Positions 18,930 through 26,628 of a DNA stretch of 64,000 bases are shown here, in pieces. Location of the stretch: contig WGMF01000016.1 of assembly GCA_016125215.1 (NCBI GenBank), forward strand, positions 62,001-126,000. The letters are read 5' to 3'. Both the position numbers and the translations under genes were made by a program. Origin of the DNA: Phycisphaera sp. GTDB lineage: Bacteria; Planctomycetota; Phycisphaerae; Phycisphaerales; Phycisphaeraceae. The notes beneath the pieces are model-generated. The model saw only the letters and a program-made list of their open reading frames with translations. It did not search any database and was not told the DNA's origin. The number at the start of each line of letters is the position of its first letter. Within the stretch, counting starts at the first letter, position 1.

Positions 18930-19988
18930 GTGCGCATCGCCGTCGACGTCATGGGGGGTGACCACGCCCCGGACGCGATCCTGACCGGCAGCCTCGATGC
19001 CATCGGGCTGCTCTCGGAGAGCGACCGGCTCGTCCTCATAGGCGACGGCGCTGTCATCCGTGAAGAACTCGAAGAGCGCGGTCTGACCCAAGACCCGCGC
19101 ATCGAGGTCGAAGCCACTACGCAGGTCATCGGCATGGACGAGTCTCCCGTCCTGGCCATCCGCAACAAGCCCGACAGTTCCATCGTCCGCATGGGCGAGC
19201 TCGGCGGCTCACGCAAGAGCGGCGAGCGTCACTGTGAGGTCGTCATCAGCGCGGGCAACACCGGCGCCTGTGTCGCCGCGGCCCAGATGGCCATGCGTCG
19301 ACTCCCCGGGGTGAACAGGCCCGGCATCGCCGTCACCATCCCGACGTTCTACGGCCCGGTCATTATCTGCGACGTCGGGGCCAATCCCGAACCCAAGCCG
19401 CACCACCTGCACCAATACGGCCACATGGCCGGCGTGTATGCGAGCAAGATCATCGGCATCGAAAAGCCCCGCATCGCGCTGCTCAACATCGGCTCGGAAG
19501 AAGCCAAGGGCAGCCCGCTGGTCAAAGAGACCGCCAAGCAGATGCGCAAAGACCCGACGATCAACTACGTCGGCTTCGTCGAGGGACGCGACCTGTTCGA
19601 TGGCAAGGCCGATGTGGTCGTCACCGAGGGCTTCACAGGCAACGTCGTGCTCAAACTTGCCGAGGGTCTGGCCGCCGGTCTGTTCAAGACCATCGCACAC
19701 GAAATCTTCGAGATCGACCCCGAACTGGCCATGAAGTTTGAGCCGGTCGTCAAGAGCATCTACGCCAAGCACGACTACCACGAATACGGCGGGGCGCCGC
19801 TGCTCGGGGCCAACGGCATCTGCGTGATCTGCCACGGTTCGAGTGAGGCCCGCACCATCAAGGCCGCCATCCGCAACGCCATCAAGTATGTCAAGCTCGG
19901 TGTGAACGACGGCATCGTGACGGCTTTGGCCAACGCGCCGGCCCCCGAAGAGCCTGTCGCTTCCAAGACCGGCGGAGACGCGGCATGA
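18930..19988 (+). CDS. plsX: Phosphate acyltransferase PlsX
   Basis: Converts acyl-ACP and phosphate to acyl-phosphate, the donor for PlsY in phospholipid synthesis; a peripheral membrane enzyme. 352 residues starting at a GTG (18930) preceded by AAGGAA. Family motifs are RIAVDVMGGDHAPDA at the N-terminus, SAGNTGACVAAAQM, the ICDVGANPEPKPHHLHQYGHM segment, EGRDLFDGKADVVVTEGFTGNV and GGAPLLGANGICVICHG. The length is typical. The stop overlaps fabH by ATGA, so the two are translationally coupled. Confidence 0.96.
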   Translation: MRIAVDVMGGDHAPDAILTGSLDAIGLLSESDRLVLIGDGAVIREELEERGLTQDPRIEVEATTQVIGMDESPVLAIRNKPDSSIVRMGELGGSRKSGERHCEVVISAGNTGACVAAAQMAMRRLPGVNRPGIAVTIPTFYGPVIICDVGANPEPKPHHLHQYGHMAGVYASKIIGIEKPRIALLNIGSEEAKGSPLVKETAKQMRKDPTINYVGFVEGRDLFDGKADVVVTEGFTGNVVLKLAEGLAAGLFKTIAHEIFEIDPELAMKFEPVVKSIYAKHDYHEYGGAPLLGANGICVICHGSSEARTIKAAIRNAIKYVKLGVNDGIVTALANAPAPEEPVASKTGGDAA

Positions 19989-21019
19989 GCAATCGCACGA
20001 TCACACCGCCGACCGTCGGCCAAGCCGACGGCAAAGCTTTTGGCGTGGCCATACTCGGCTCGGGCATGTGCCTGCCGCCCAATACGCTGACCAATCAGGA
20101 ATTGGCCAAGCGTGTCGAGACCAACGACGAGTGGATCACCCAACGCACCGGCATCAAGTCACGCTACATCGCCGACAAAGATTCCTCCGTACGCGACCTT
20201 GCGGTCACGGCTGCGAAGAACGCGCTGGCCGACGCCAAGCTCCAGCCGACCGATATTGATTTTCTGATCCTGGCCACGCTCACGCCCGAGATGGTCTGCC
20301 CCTCGACGGCGGCCCGTGTGGTGCTCGAACTCGGCGCGGTGCCGGCTGGGGCGGTGGATATTTCCGCGGCCTGCAGCGGGTTTGTCTATGGCTTGAACAT
20401 GGCCTCGGCCCTGGTACGCAGCGGGTTCTACAGGCGAATCATGGTCGTGGGTGCGGAGAAGCTTTCGGACATCACCGACTGGAGCGACCGGCGCACGTGC
20501 ATCCTCTTCGGTGACGGTGCGGGCGCCGCGGTCATCGGTCGCGTCGAAGATGCCACACGGGGTTGCCTCTTCCAGCACATGCACTCGGACGCCACGATGT
20601 GGGGCGAGCTTTACGTCCCACGTGGTGAAAAGGACCTGCCCGAGAAACACCCCGAGTTTTCGGGCAAGTTCAATACGTTGCAGATGAACGGACGCGAGGT
20701 CTACAAGTTCGCCGTCTCGACGCTCCAGAGCAACATCGACCGCACACTCGGCGCCTGTGGCCTCAAGCCCTCGGACCTGGCCATGATCGTCTCCCACCAG
20801 TCCAACGGCCGCATCCTCGAATCGGCGAGAGAAAAGCTCGGTCTGCCTGAGGACAAGATCTACATCAACATCGACCGCTTCGGCAACACGTCCGCCGCAA
20901 GCGTGGCCATCTGCCTGCACGAACTCCGCGCCGCGGGCCGCATTAAACAAAACGACCTCGTCCTCTTCACCGCCATGGGCGGGGGGATGACATGGACGAG
21001 CAGCCTTTGGAGGATGTGA
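19985..21019 (+). CDS. fabH: Beta-ketoacyl-ACP synthase III
   Basis: Starts fatty-acid chains by condensing acetyl-CoA with malonyl-ACP. 344 residues, slightly longer than usual because of an N-terminal extension of about 20 residues before FGVAILGSGMCLPP. The catalytic cysteine is in DISAACSGF (Cys130). The His is in IVSHQSNGRI (usually PHQAN, here SHQSN) and the Asn in FGNTSAAS. Substrate-loop residues ETNDEWITQRTGI are conserved. The start overlaps the plsX stop. A four-helix-bundle cassette separates it from fabD, which in most genomes follows directly. Confidence 0.96.
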   Translation: MSNRTITPPTVGQADGKAFGVAILGSGMCLPPNTLTNQELAKRVETNDEWITQRTGIKSRYIADKDSSVRDLAVTAAKNALADAKLQPTDIDFLILATLTPEMVCPSTAARVVLELGAVPAGAVDISAACSGFVYGLNMASALVRSGFYRRIMVVGAEKLSDITDWSDRRTCILFGDGAGAAVIGRVEDATRGCLFQHMHSDATMWGELYVPRGEKDLPEKHPEFSGKFNTLQMNGREVYKFAVSTLQSNIDRTLGACGLKPSDLAMIVSHQSNGRILESAREKLGLPEDKIYINIDRFGNTSAASVAICLHELRAAGRIKQNDLVLFTAMGGGMTWTSSLWRM

Positions 21020-21024
21020 AAACC

Positions 21025-21056
21025 ATTGATGATTGATGAATGATGATTGATAATCT
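21025..21056. repeat. Left inverted repeat of the four-helix-bundle cassette
   Basis: 32 bp arm made of ATTGATG-type heptamers, starting 5 bp after the fabH stop. It matches the reverse complement of 21431-21462 at 29 of 32 positions. An ATG inside it (21040) could extend the cassette gene upstream. Confidence 0.75.
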
Positions 21057-21069
21057 CAGAGGGTTGATA

Positions 21070-21423
21070 GTGAACCGTAACGAAATGCAATCCCGGATTG
21101 AAGATTTAGCGGTGCGCGTGGCTAAAGTTGCCGAGGCGCTACCAAAGCAGGTAGCCGGAAAAGTTTGGGGACAACAACTCATACGGGCGGGGTCTTCAAT
21201 CGGCGCAAACTATCACGAAGCTGTACACGCCTCGTCAAAGAAACATTTCATAACCACATTGGAGATCGCGCAGCGCGAATGCAACGAAACGATTTATTGG
21301 CTCCGTCTGATCGGTCGTGCTGAACTTTTACCCCTCAAGAGACTTCAGCCCCTTCTCGACGAGTGCAACGAGATTTACTCGATCCTCACCGCATCCATCC
21401 GAACCGCCAAAAGCCGAAAATGA
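21070..21423 (+). CDS. Four-helix-bundle protein (23S rRNA intervening-sequence family)
   Basis: About 117 residues from GTG 21070, which has AGAGGG six bases upstream; an ATG at 21040 inside the left repeat would add ten residues. The sequence (RIEDLAVRVAKVAEALPK ... GQQLIRAGSSIGANYHEA ... FITTLEIAQRECNETIYWLRL) shows the hallmarks of the small S23/IVP four-helix-bundle family, found inside 23S rRNA intervening sequences and scattered in many genomes; the molecular function is unknown. The stop overlaps the fabD start (ATGA), so fabD translation is coupled to it. It lies inside inverted repeats in the middle of a conserved fatty-acid operon, which suggests an acquired cassette. Confidence 0.85.
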   Translation: MNRNEMQSRIEDLAVRVAKVAEALPKQVAGKVWGQQLIRAGSSIGANYHEAVHASSKKHFITTLEIAQRECNETIYWLRLIGRAELLPLKRLQPLLDECNEIYSILTASIRTAKSRK

Positions 21424-22391
21424 CCCCAACAGATCATCAATCATCTATCATCAATCATCAATCTCCGATCCTTCTCTGTCCCGGGCAGGGCGCGCAACAT
21501 ATCGGTATGGGTAAAGGCTGGTACGAGAAGTCATCGGTCTCGAAGCAAGTCTTCGACGCGGCCAATGCGCTGCTGGGCTTCTCCCTGACCGACGCCTGTT
21601 TCGCCGGTCCGGAGGAGACCATCAACCGCACCGACGTGGCGCAGCCGGCACTCTATGTCGCGTCGGTGGCGTCTTACAAGGCGCTGCAGGCTGAGGGCAA
21701 GATCGACAGGATCCGCGCTGCGGCGGGGCTTTCGCTGGGCGAGTTCACCGCACTGCATTTAGCCGGTGCGTTTGATTTCGAGACCGGATTGCAACTCGTG
21801 CGATTACGTGGGCAAGCGATGCAGGACGCGGCCGAGATGAGCAGGTCCGGCATGGTCGCACTCGTCGGGGCGGATGAAGCCCAGGCCGACGCGCTGTGTG
21901 AAGAGGCCCTCAACGACCCCGAAAACCGCGGCGACGAGGTGCTGGTCCCCGCCAATTTCAACTGCCCCGGGCAGGTCGTCATAAGCGGCAGCGAGAAGGC
22001 CTGCGAACGTGCGATGTCGGTGGCCGACAAGATGGGCCTGCGTGCGACGATGCTGGCCGTGGCAGGTGCGTTCCACTCGCCGCTCATGCAGCCCGCTGCA
22101 GACCGCCTGCGCAAAGCACTCGACGAAGCGGACTTTTCGTTGCCCACCTTGCCGGTGCTGTCCAACGTCACGGGTCAGCCGCACGAGAGCGATGTCGCCT
22201 CGATCAAAGACCGCCTCGTCGAACAGCTCACCAGCCCGGTGCGTTGGGAGCAGGACGTCCGTTGGTTGCTAGCCAACACGCCGCAACTCGCGCGCTTTAT
22301 CGAATTGGCCCCCGGCAAGGTGTTGTCCGGTCTGATGCGTCGTATCGATAAACCCACCAAGGTCGAGAACCACGCGGAGCCATCGCCATGA
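21420..22391 (+). CDS. fabD: Malonyl-CoA:ACP transacylase
   Basis: Loads malonyl groups onto ACP for fatty-acid elongation. 323 residues from ATG 21420. The first 16 or so (MTPTDHQSSIINHQSP) are encoded by the right inverted repeat of the preceding cassette; the conserved protein begins at ILLCPGQGAQHIGMGK. The active-site serine is in AAGLSLGEFTAL (the GxSxGE motif), with QLVRLRGQAMQ supplying the carboxylate-binding Arg and GAFHSPLM the catalytic His. The C-terminal LPVLSNVTGQPH and ELAPGKVLSGLMRRI are typical. The start overlaps the cassette gene stop, and the fabD stop overlaps the next small membrane gene (ATGA both times). Confidence 0.94.
   Translation: MTPTDHQSSIINHQSPILLCPGQGAQHIGMGKGWYEKSSVSKQVFDAANALLGFSLTDACFAGPEETINRTDVAQPALYVASVASYKALQAEGKIDRIRAAAGLSLGEFTALHLAGAFDFETGLQLVRLRGQAMQDAAEMSRSGMVALVGADEAQADALCEEALNDPENRGDEVLVPANFNCPGQVVISGSEKACERAMSVADKMGLRATMLAVAGAFHSPLMQPAADRLRKALDEADFSLPTLPVLSNVTGQPHESDVASIKDRLVEQLTSPVRWEQDVRWLLANTPQLARFIELAPGKVLSGLMRRIDKPTKVENHAEPSP
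21431..21462. repeat. Right inverted repeat of the cassette, within the fabD coding start
   Basis: Reverse-complement copy (29/32) of 21025-21056, built from ATCATCA-type heptamers. It is translated as DHQSSIINHQS-like residues of the FabD N-terminus, so the arm has become coding sequence. Confidence 0.75.
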
Positions 22392-22738
22392 GACTCGTGC
22401 GATTCCTCTGTGTTTTTGCCTTGTTTGTCGCGCTGGGCACGGGCCTGGGCGCGGCGGCCGGCGCGCTCATCGGCGCCGCGGTGCCGCAGAAAGTCACCGT
22501 ACACGGACAGGCCACGGGCGAGGGCAACAGCGCGGTGGATCGCAACGCCACCGATACCTCCGAGGGCGCGGTGGCGATTGCTACCGAGACGGACGTGAAG
22601 CCCGAGGGCGCGGGCGCGGCGCTGGGGGCCGGCCTGGGTTTGATGACGGGAGCCGGCGCCGGTCTGGTGTTGGCGGTGCTGGACCAGTTGCTACTTGCCG
22701 TTCGTTCCAAGCGAAATCCACAGGAGAATCAGGCGTGA
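22388..22738 (+). CDS. Small glycine-rich membrane protein in the fab operon
   Basis: 116 residues, family not recognised. Two Gly/Ala-rich hydrophobic segments (FLCVFALFVALGTGLGAAAG, about 6-30; and LGAGLGLMTGAGAGLVLAVL, about 77-98) flank a polar, acidic loop, suggesting a hairpin in the inner membrane. It is overlapped by ATGA with fabD upstream and by GTGA with fabG downstream, so it is firmly part of the fatty-acid operon. This position hints at a lipid-synthesis accessory role, but nothing in the sequence proves it. Confidence 0.75.
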   Translation: MRLVRFLCVFALFVALGTGLGAAAGALIGAAVPQKVTVHGQATGEGNSAVDRNATDTSEGAVAIATETDVKPEGAGAALGAGLGLMTGAGAGLVLAVLDQLLLAVRSKRNPQENQA

Positions 22739-23484
22739 GTGAATCGACGGATCAACGTGTGGCTATCGTCACCGGCGCGTCGCGTGGCATCGGTGAGGCC
22801 ATTGCCAAAGCGCTCGCTGCGCAGGGCCGACGTGTCGTGCTCGTGGCGCGTGACGAAACCAAACTTAAAGCCGTGAGCGATACGATCAACGCCGCCGGCG
22901 GCTCTTCCAGCTTCCGGGGGTGCGACATGGGCGACAGCGCCGCGATCACGAAGTTGGTCGAGGGCGTGGCTGAAGAGTTCGGGCGCTTGGACATCCTGGT
23001 CAACAACGCGGGCATCACGCGCGACGGCTTGCTCATGCGGATGACGGACGAGCAGTTTGACGACGTGATCCGTGTGAACCTCAAGGGTGTGTTCGTGGCG
23101 TGCCGTGCCGCGTCGCGGCCGATGATGCGTGGCAAGTGGGGACGGATCGTGAACATCGGGTCGGTGTCGGGCCTCGTGGGCAACGCCGGCCAGGTGAACT
23201 ACGCGGCGGCCAAGGCGGGGCTGCTGGGCCTGACCAAGTCGCTGGCCAAGGAGTTGGCAGGTAAGAACATCACGGCTAACGTTGTCGCTCCAGGCTTCAC
23301 GGAGACGGATATGACGGCCGACCTGCCGGACGCGGTCAAGCAGGGCGCCGCCGCTATGACGCCGATGAAGCGGTTCGGGAGGGTGGACGAGATTGCCTCG
23401 GCGGTGGCGTATTTTGCGTCGGAGGGCGCGTCGTACACGACGGGTCAGGTGCTCGCGGTCGATGGCGGGATGACGATGGTTTAA
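22735..23484 (+). CDS. fabG: 3-oxoacyl-ACP reductase
   Basis: NADPH-dependent reduction of beta-ketoacyl-ACP, a short-chain dehydrogenase. 249 residues from GTG 22735, overlapping the preceding stop. The cofactor motif is TGASRGIGEAIAKAL, NNAG is at ILVNNAGITRDGLL, catalytic Ser is in VNIGSVSG and the YxxxK is in VNYAAAKAGLLG (Tyr and Lys in place). The FabG-type C-terminus VLAVDGGMTMV is complete. The length is canonical. Confidence 0.95.
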   Translation: MSESTDQRVAIVTGASRGIGEAIAKALAAQGRRVVLVARDETKLKAVSDTINAAGGSSSFRGCDMGDSAAITKLVEGVAEEFGRLDILVNNAGITRDGLLMRMTDEQFDDVIRVNLKGVFVACRAASRPMMRGKWGRIVNIGSVSGLVGNAGQVNYAAAKAGLLGLTKSLAKELAGKNITANVVAPGFTETDMTADLPDAVKQGAAAMTPMKRFGRVDEIASAVAYFASEGASYTTGQVLAVDGGMTMV

Positions 23485-23536
23485 GTTCGGGTCGGTACCG
23501 GGCCTGTGGATTACGGGTTTGACCGTGCCCCCCGGC

Positions 23537-23565
23537 TTGGCAGTTTGACCGAGTCAAGCTATATT
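23537..23565 (+). promoter_or_regulatory. Promoter of acpP
   Basis: TTGGCA (23537-23542), 17 bp spacer, TATATT (23560-23565). The predicted start is near 23572, giving a leader of about 65 bases with an AAGGAG. A private promoter fits the high ACP demand of the cell. The start is inferred. Confidence 0.6.
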
Positions 23566-23636
23566 CCTGTGCTAAGTTTGGATGAGTTTAACCCCCAACC
23601 GCCGGCCGAGAGCCGGCTCAGAAGGAGCCAGTGACT

Positions 23637-23888
23637 ATGGACGAAAACGAAATCGCAGAAAAGGTGATTTCGATCGTCGCCGAGCAGATGGGCGTCGACA
23701 AGGGCGAGATCAACCGAGATACGAACTTTGTCAACGACCTCAACGCCGACAGCCTGGACACCGTCGAGCTGGTCATGGAGTTCGAGGACGAGTTCGAGAC
23801 GTCGATCCCCGACGAGCAGGCGGAAAAGATCCAGACCGTGGGTCAGGCGATCGATTTCATCAAGGAACACGTCAACAAGAGCAAGTAA
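23637..23888 (+). CDS. acpP: Acyl carrier protein
   Basis: 83 residues, acidic, carries acyl chains on a 4'-phosphopantetheine attached to Ser39 in [10 protein letters not shown]. Start ATG 23637 is preferred because AAGGAG (23622-23627) is nine bases upstream; an in-frame GTG at 23631 lies too close. The helix pattern and C-terminal IDFIKEHVN are canonical. It sits between fabG and fabF with its own promoter. Confidence 0.96.
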   Translation: MDENEIAEKVISIVAEQMGVDKGEINRDTNFVNDLNADSLDTVELVMEFEDEFETSIPDEQAEKIQTVGQAIDFIKEHVNKSK

Positions 23889-24023
23889 CCCGCACCCCAT
23901 CGTCGGGTAGGCCCACGCCGGTTCGGTTCGCCCAGGTTTGTGGCGGGCGTTAGCCGGATCGGGTGGACCCCGTGCGAGCACGTGCCTGCGCCATGCGCAG
24001 CAGCCTGGTTTAGAGTGGAATCC

Positions 24024-25265
24024 ATGAACGGACGCCGTCGCGTTGCCATCACCGGACTGGGTTGGGTCACCAGCCTGGGTTCGTCGGTTGAAGAAATCTT
24101 CAAGAAGCTTGTCGATGGGGTGAGCTTCATCGGGCCGATCACTCGGTTCGATACCACCAGGTACCCGACGAAGTTCGGCGGGGAGGTGGCCAACTGGGAG
24201 GCGACCAACCTCGACAAGCGCGAGGCCCGCCGGGTTGACCGTTTTGCACTCTTTGCGCTCAACGCCGCCATCGACGCCGTCCGCGACGCGGGAATCGACT
24301 TCACCAAGGAAGACCCCTGGCGCTGCGGATCGATTGTCGGTTCGGGCGTCGGCGGGATTGAAGAGTTTGCAGACGGGCACGTCAAGCTGCTTGAGAAGGG
24401 CCCCGACCGGGTCTCCCCCTTCATGGTGCCCAAGCTCATGTGCAACGCCGCGTCGGGCAACATCAGTATCTACTACCACCTGCACGGCCCGAACGCCGCG
24501 GTGGCCTCCGCCTGTGCCTCGGCTGCGCACGCCATCGGCGACGCCGCCAACGCCATCCGCTACGGCACAGCCGACATCATGATTACAGGCGGGTCCGAGG
24601 CCGCCGTCACGCCGCTGGGGCTGGCCTGTTTCACGGCGCTGCGTGCGCTCTCCGAACGCAACGACGACCCGAAGCACGCCTCTCGCCCCTTCGATAAAGA
24701 CCGCGACGGCTTCATCCTGGCCGAGGGCTCGGGCATCATCGTACTCGAAGAGTACGAGCGGGCGGTCAAGCGAGGCGCGAAGATTTACGCCGAGCTCCTC
24801 GGGTACGGTCAGTCGGCCGACGGCTACCACATCACCGCGCCGGACGAACAGGGCCGGGGCGCCGCCCACGCGATGGATATGGCGCTGCGAGACGCCGGCG
24901 CGAGCACCGACAAGGTCGATTACATGAACGCACACGGCACGTCCACGCCATTGGGCGACGTGGCCGAGACCCGCGCCATCAAACTCACGTTCAAAGACGA
25001 CGCCAAAAAGCTAGCCATCAGCTCCACCAAGAGCATGACCGGTCACCTGCTGGGCGCGTCTGGTGGTATCGAGGCTGTGATTACCGCCAAGGCGATTGCC
25101 GATTCGGTGATCCCGCCCACGATCAACCTCGACCACCCCGACCCCGAGTGCGACCTCGATTACGTCCCGCACACCGCACGCCAGAAAGAGATCAAGCTCG
25201 CCATGAGCAACTCCTTCGGCTTCGGCGGGCACAACGTCTCCATCGTCATGGGCAAGCCGCGGTAA
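24024..25265 (+). CDS. fabF: Beta-ketoacyl-ACP synthase II
   Basis: Elongates acyl-ACP by condensation with malonyl-ACP. 413 residues from ATG 24024 (MNGRRRVAITGLGWVTSLGS), the usual start; a longer frame upstream adds non-conserved residues. The catalytic cysteine is Cys164 in VASACASAAHAIGDA and the two histidines are in MNAHGTSTPLGD and KSMTGHLLGASGG. SNSFGFGGHNVSIV forms the C-terminal signature. A 135 bp gap after acpP contains no obvious terminator, so read-through from the acpP promoter is likely. Confidence 0.96.
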   Translation: MNGRRRVAITGLGWVTSLGSSVEEIFKKLVDGVSFIGPITRFDTTRYPTKFGGEVANWEATNLDKREARRVDRFALFALNAAIDAVRDAGIDFTKEDPWRCGSIVGSGVGGIEEFADGHVKLLEKGPDRVSPFMVPKLMCNAASGNISIYYHLHGPNAAVASACASAAHAIGDAANAIRYGTADIMITGGSEAAVTPLGLACFTALRALSERNDDPKHASRPFDKDRDGFILAEGSGIIVLEEYERAVKRGAKIYAELLGYGQSADGYHITAPDEQGRGAAHAMDMALRDAGASTDKVDYMNAHGTSTPLGDVAETRAIKLTFKDDAKKLAISSTKSMTGHLLGASGGIEAVITAKAIADSVIPPTINLDHPDPECDLDYVPHTARQKEIKLAMSNSFGFGGHNVSIVMGKPR

Positions 25266-25369
25266 ACGGTCAGCGATGACACGCTCCGTGCCCGCTCACA
25301 GACACGCATGAACGTGCGTGGGGATTTGTCTAGGCTCCATCGGGTTTGCGTCCAGCCTGGGTTACGCCC

Positions 25370-25397
25370 TTGACCCGAATCGATATATCAAGACAAT
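25370..25397 (+). promoter_or_regulatory. Putative promoter of the UroD-like gene
   Basis: TTGACC (25370-25375), 16 bp spacer, GACAAT (25392-25397); the ATG at 25406 is only 8 bp further on. No Shine-Dalgarno sequence is visible, suggesting a leaderless or near-leaderless message. Confidence 0.45.
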
Positions 25398-25405
25398 AGA
25401 ATCCC

Positions 25406-26416
25406 ATGACCTCACTCGAGCGTTACCTCGCCATGCTCGGCGGGGCCAGCGTCGACCATCTCCCGCGCATCCCGATCCTGATGCGCTATGCCGCCGACCT
25501 GATCGAGGCACCCTACGACGCCTACTGCACCGACTACCGCGTCAAGTGCCGGGGCAACCTCATCGCCTGCGACCGCTTCGGCATCGACGTGGTGAGTGTG
25601 ATGTCCGACCCCTACAGTGAAACCGCGGCGCTGGGCGGTGAGATCGTTTTCCACCCCGCCGCCACGCCCGAGTGTCCATGCCCGCCCGTGGCAGGTTTGT
25701 GTGAAGTGGATCGCCTGCCGCTGCCCGACCCGCTGGCTTCGCCGCGTTTGCTCAACACCGTCCACACCGTCCGCGCTTACGCCGACGCTTTCACCGCCGG
25801 CCTGCACGAGCCGCGGTGCAACATGGGCTGGGTCGAGGGCCCCGCAGCCGAGGCCGCCGACCTGCGCGGCGTCTCGCGGTTTCTCATGGACCTTATCGAC
25901 GACCCCGAACGCACCGGGCACCTGATGGACCACTGCGTCGGTGTTGCGATCGAGTTCGCCGCGGCCCAGCGTGAAGCCGGTGCCGACACGATCGGCGTCG
26001 GCGACGCCATCTGCTCGCAGGTTTCACCCGACCTCTACGAATCGCTCATCCTCCCGCGGCAACAACGACTCTTCGAGGCCCTGGGCGGCATCGGTGCCAT
26101 CCGCAGGCTGCACATCTGTGGCAACATCAGCCACCTGCTGCCGGGCCTGGCCACGCTGCCGCTGGAAATCCTCGACGTGGACCACATGGTGGACATTGAA
26201 ACAGTCCGCAAGGCGATGCCCGCGCACATCGCTCTGGTGGCCAACCTCGACCCGGTTTCACAGGTCATGCAAAGCACGCCCAAGCGCATCCGCGATGCGG
26301 TGAAATCGTGCTACCACAAGGCGGGCAGGCCGTTCTTCGCCGGCGCGGGTTGCGAAGTGCCCCCGGGTACGCCGGAGGAAAATCTCAGGGCGCTGTGTGA
26401 ACCTGTTGCGGTGTGA
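25406..26416 (+). CDS. Uroporphyrinogen decarboxylase-fold methyltransferase-like protein
   Basis: 336 residues of the UroD/MtaA/CmuA superfamily. The zinc-site pattern of the corrinoid methyltransferase branch is present: His236 and Cys238 in RLHICGN, and Cys316 in FAGAGCEVPPGTP. This favours a methylcobamide:coenzyme or methylated-substrate transferase role over haem synthesis; the true substrate is unknown. Other family segments are ADTIGVGDAICSQVSPDLYE and LPLEILDVDHMVDI. No corrinoid protein gene is nearby. It lies alone between fabF and bioD. Confidence 0.82.
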   Translation: MTSLERYLAMLGGASVDHLPRIPILMRYAADLIEAPYDAYCTDYRVKCRGNLIACDRFGIDVVSVMSDPYSETAALGGEIVFHPAATPECPCPPVAGLCEVDRLPLPDPLASPRLLNTVHTVRAYADAFTAGLHEPRCNMGWVEGPAAEAADLRGVSRFLMDLIDDPERTGHLMDHCVGVAIEFAAAQREAGADTIGVGDAICSQVSPDLYESLILPRQQRLFEALGGIGAIRRLHICGNISHLLPGLATLPLEILDVDHMVDIETVRKAMPAHIALVANLDPVSQVMQSTPKRIRDAVKSCYHKAGRPFFAGAGCEVPPGTPEENLRALCEPVAV

Positions 26417-26490
26417 CGGGCGAGCTTTCGCAAGTGACAGAAAGTGTGTGAGAAGCCAGACTGAAATCAAGATGGTGTTTATTTGGGTGC

Positions 26491-26556
26491 CACTGGCGGC
26501 TTGTCCGCCAGTGAAAAAGCCGTACTTTTCAAGCACTGGCGGGCGAGCCGCCAGTG
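26491..26556. repeat. Inverted pair of CACTGGCGG hairpins (dispersed palindrome)
   Basis: Two hairpins with the same 9 bp stem CACTGGCGG / CCGCCAGTG: 26491-26513 (loop CTTGT) and 26534-26556 (loop GCGAG). The halves are mutually complementary, so the block could also form one long stem. Outer GTGTGAGAAGC (26446-26456) pairs with GCTTCTCACAC near 26568. It lies in the gap before bioD and is probably a dispersed palindromic repeat, possibly ending the upstream transcript. Confidence 0.65.
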
Positions 26557-26616
26557 GCACACCCAAGCTTCTCACACGCCTTCACAGACAGCCGTTCCTT
26601 GTCCCTTTGACTTGCG

Positions 26617-26622
26617 TATCAT
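26617..26622 (+). promoter_or_regulatory. -10 box of bioD at leaderless spacing
   Basis: TATCAT ends exactly six bases before ATG 26629, so transcription should start at or next to the A of the start codon. A weak TTCCTT at 26595-26600 could be the -35. No ribosome binding site is present. Confidence 0.45.
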
Positions 26623-26628
26623 GTCCGC

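Larger units (their letters stand above)
21025..21462. mobile_element. 438 bp inverted-repeat-bounded cassette inserted between fabH and fabD (putative)
   Basis: A four-helix-bundle gene bracketed by 32 bp inverted repeats interrupts the fab operon. No transposase is encoded, so mobility would depend on an enzyme in trans, or the arms may act at RNA level as a long stem, as in 23S rRNA intervening sequences that carry related genes. That it arrived by insertion is inferred from operon context and the symmetrical arms. Confidence 0.5.

Noticed and set aside
21025-21462. Insertion sequence at the fabH-fabD junction
   Set aside because: Only a four-helix-bundle gene is inside; no transposase or target-site duplication could be identified.
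23559-24935. 458-codon open frame opposite acpP and fabF
   Set aside because: Runs antisense to two certain genes and its sequence is low-complexity Val/Gly/Asp-rich as expected for shadow frames.
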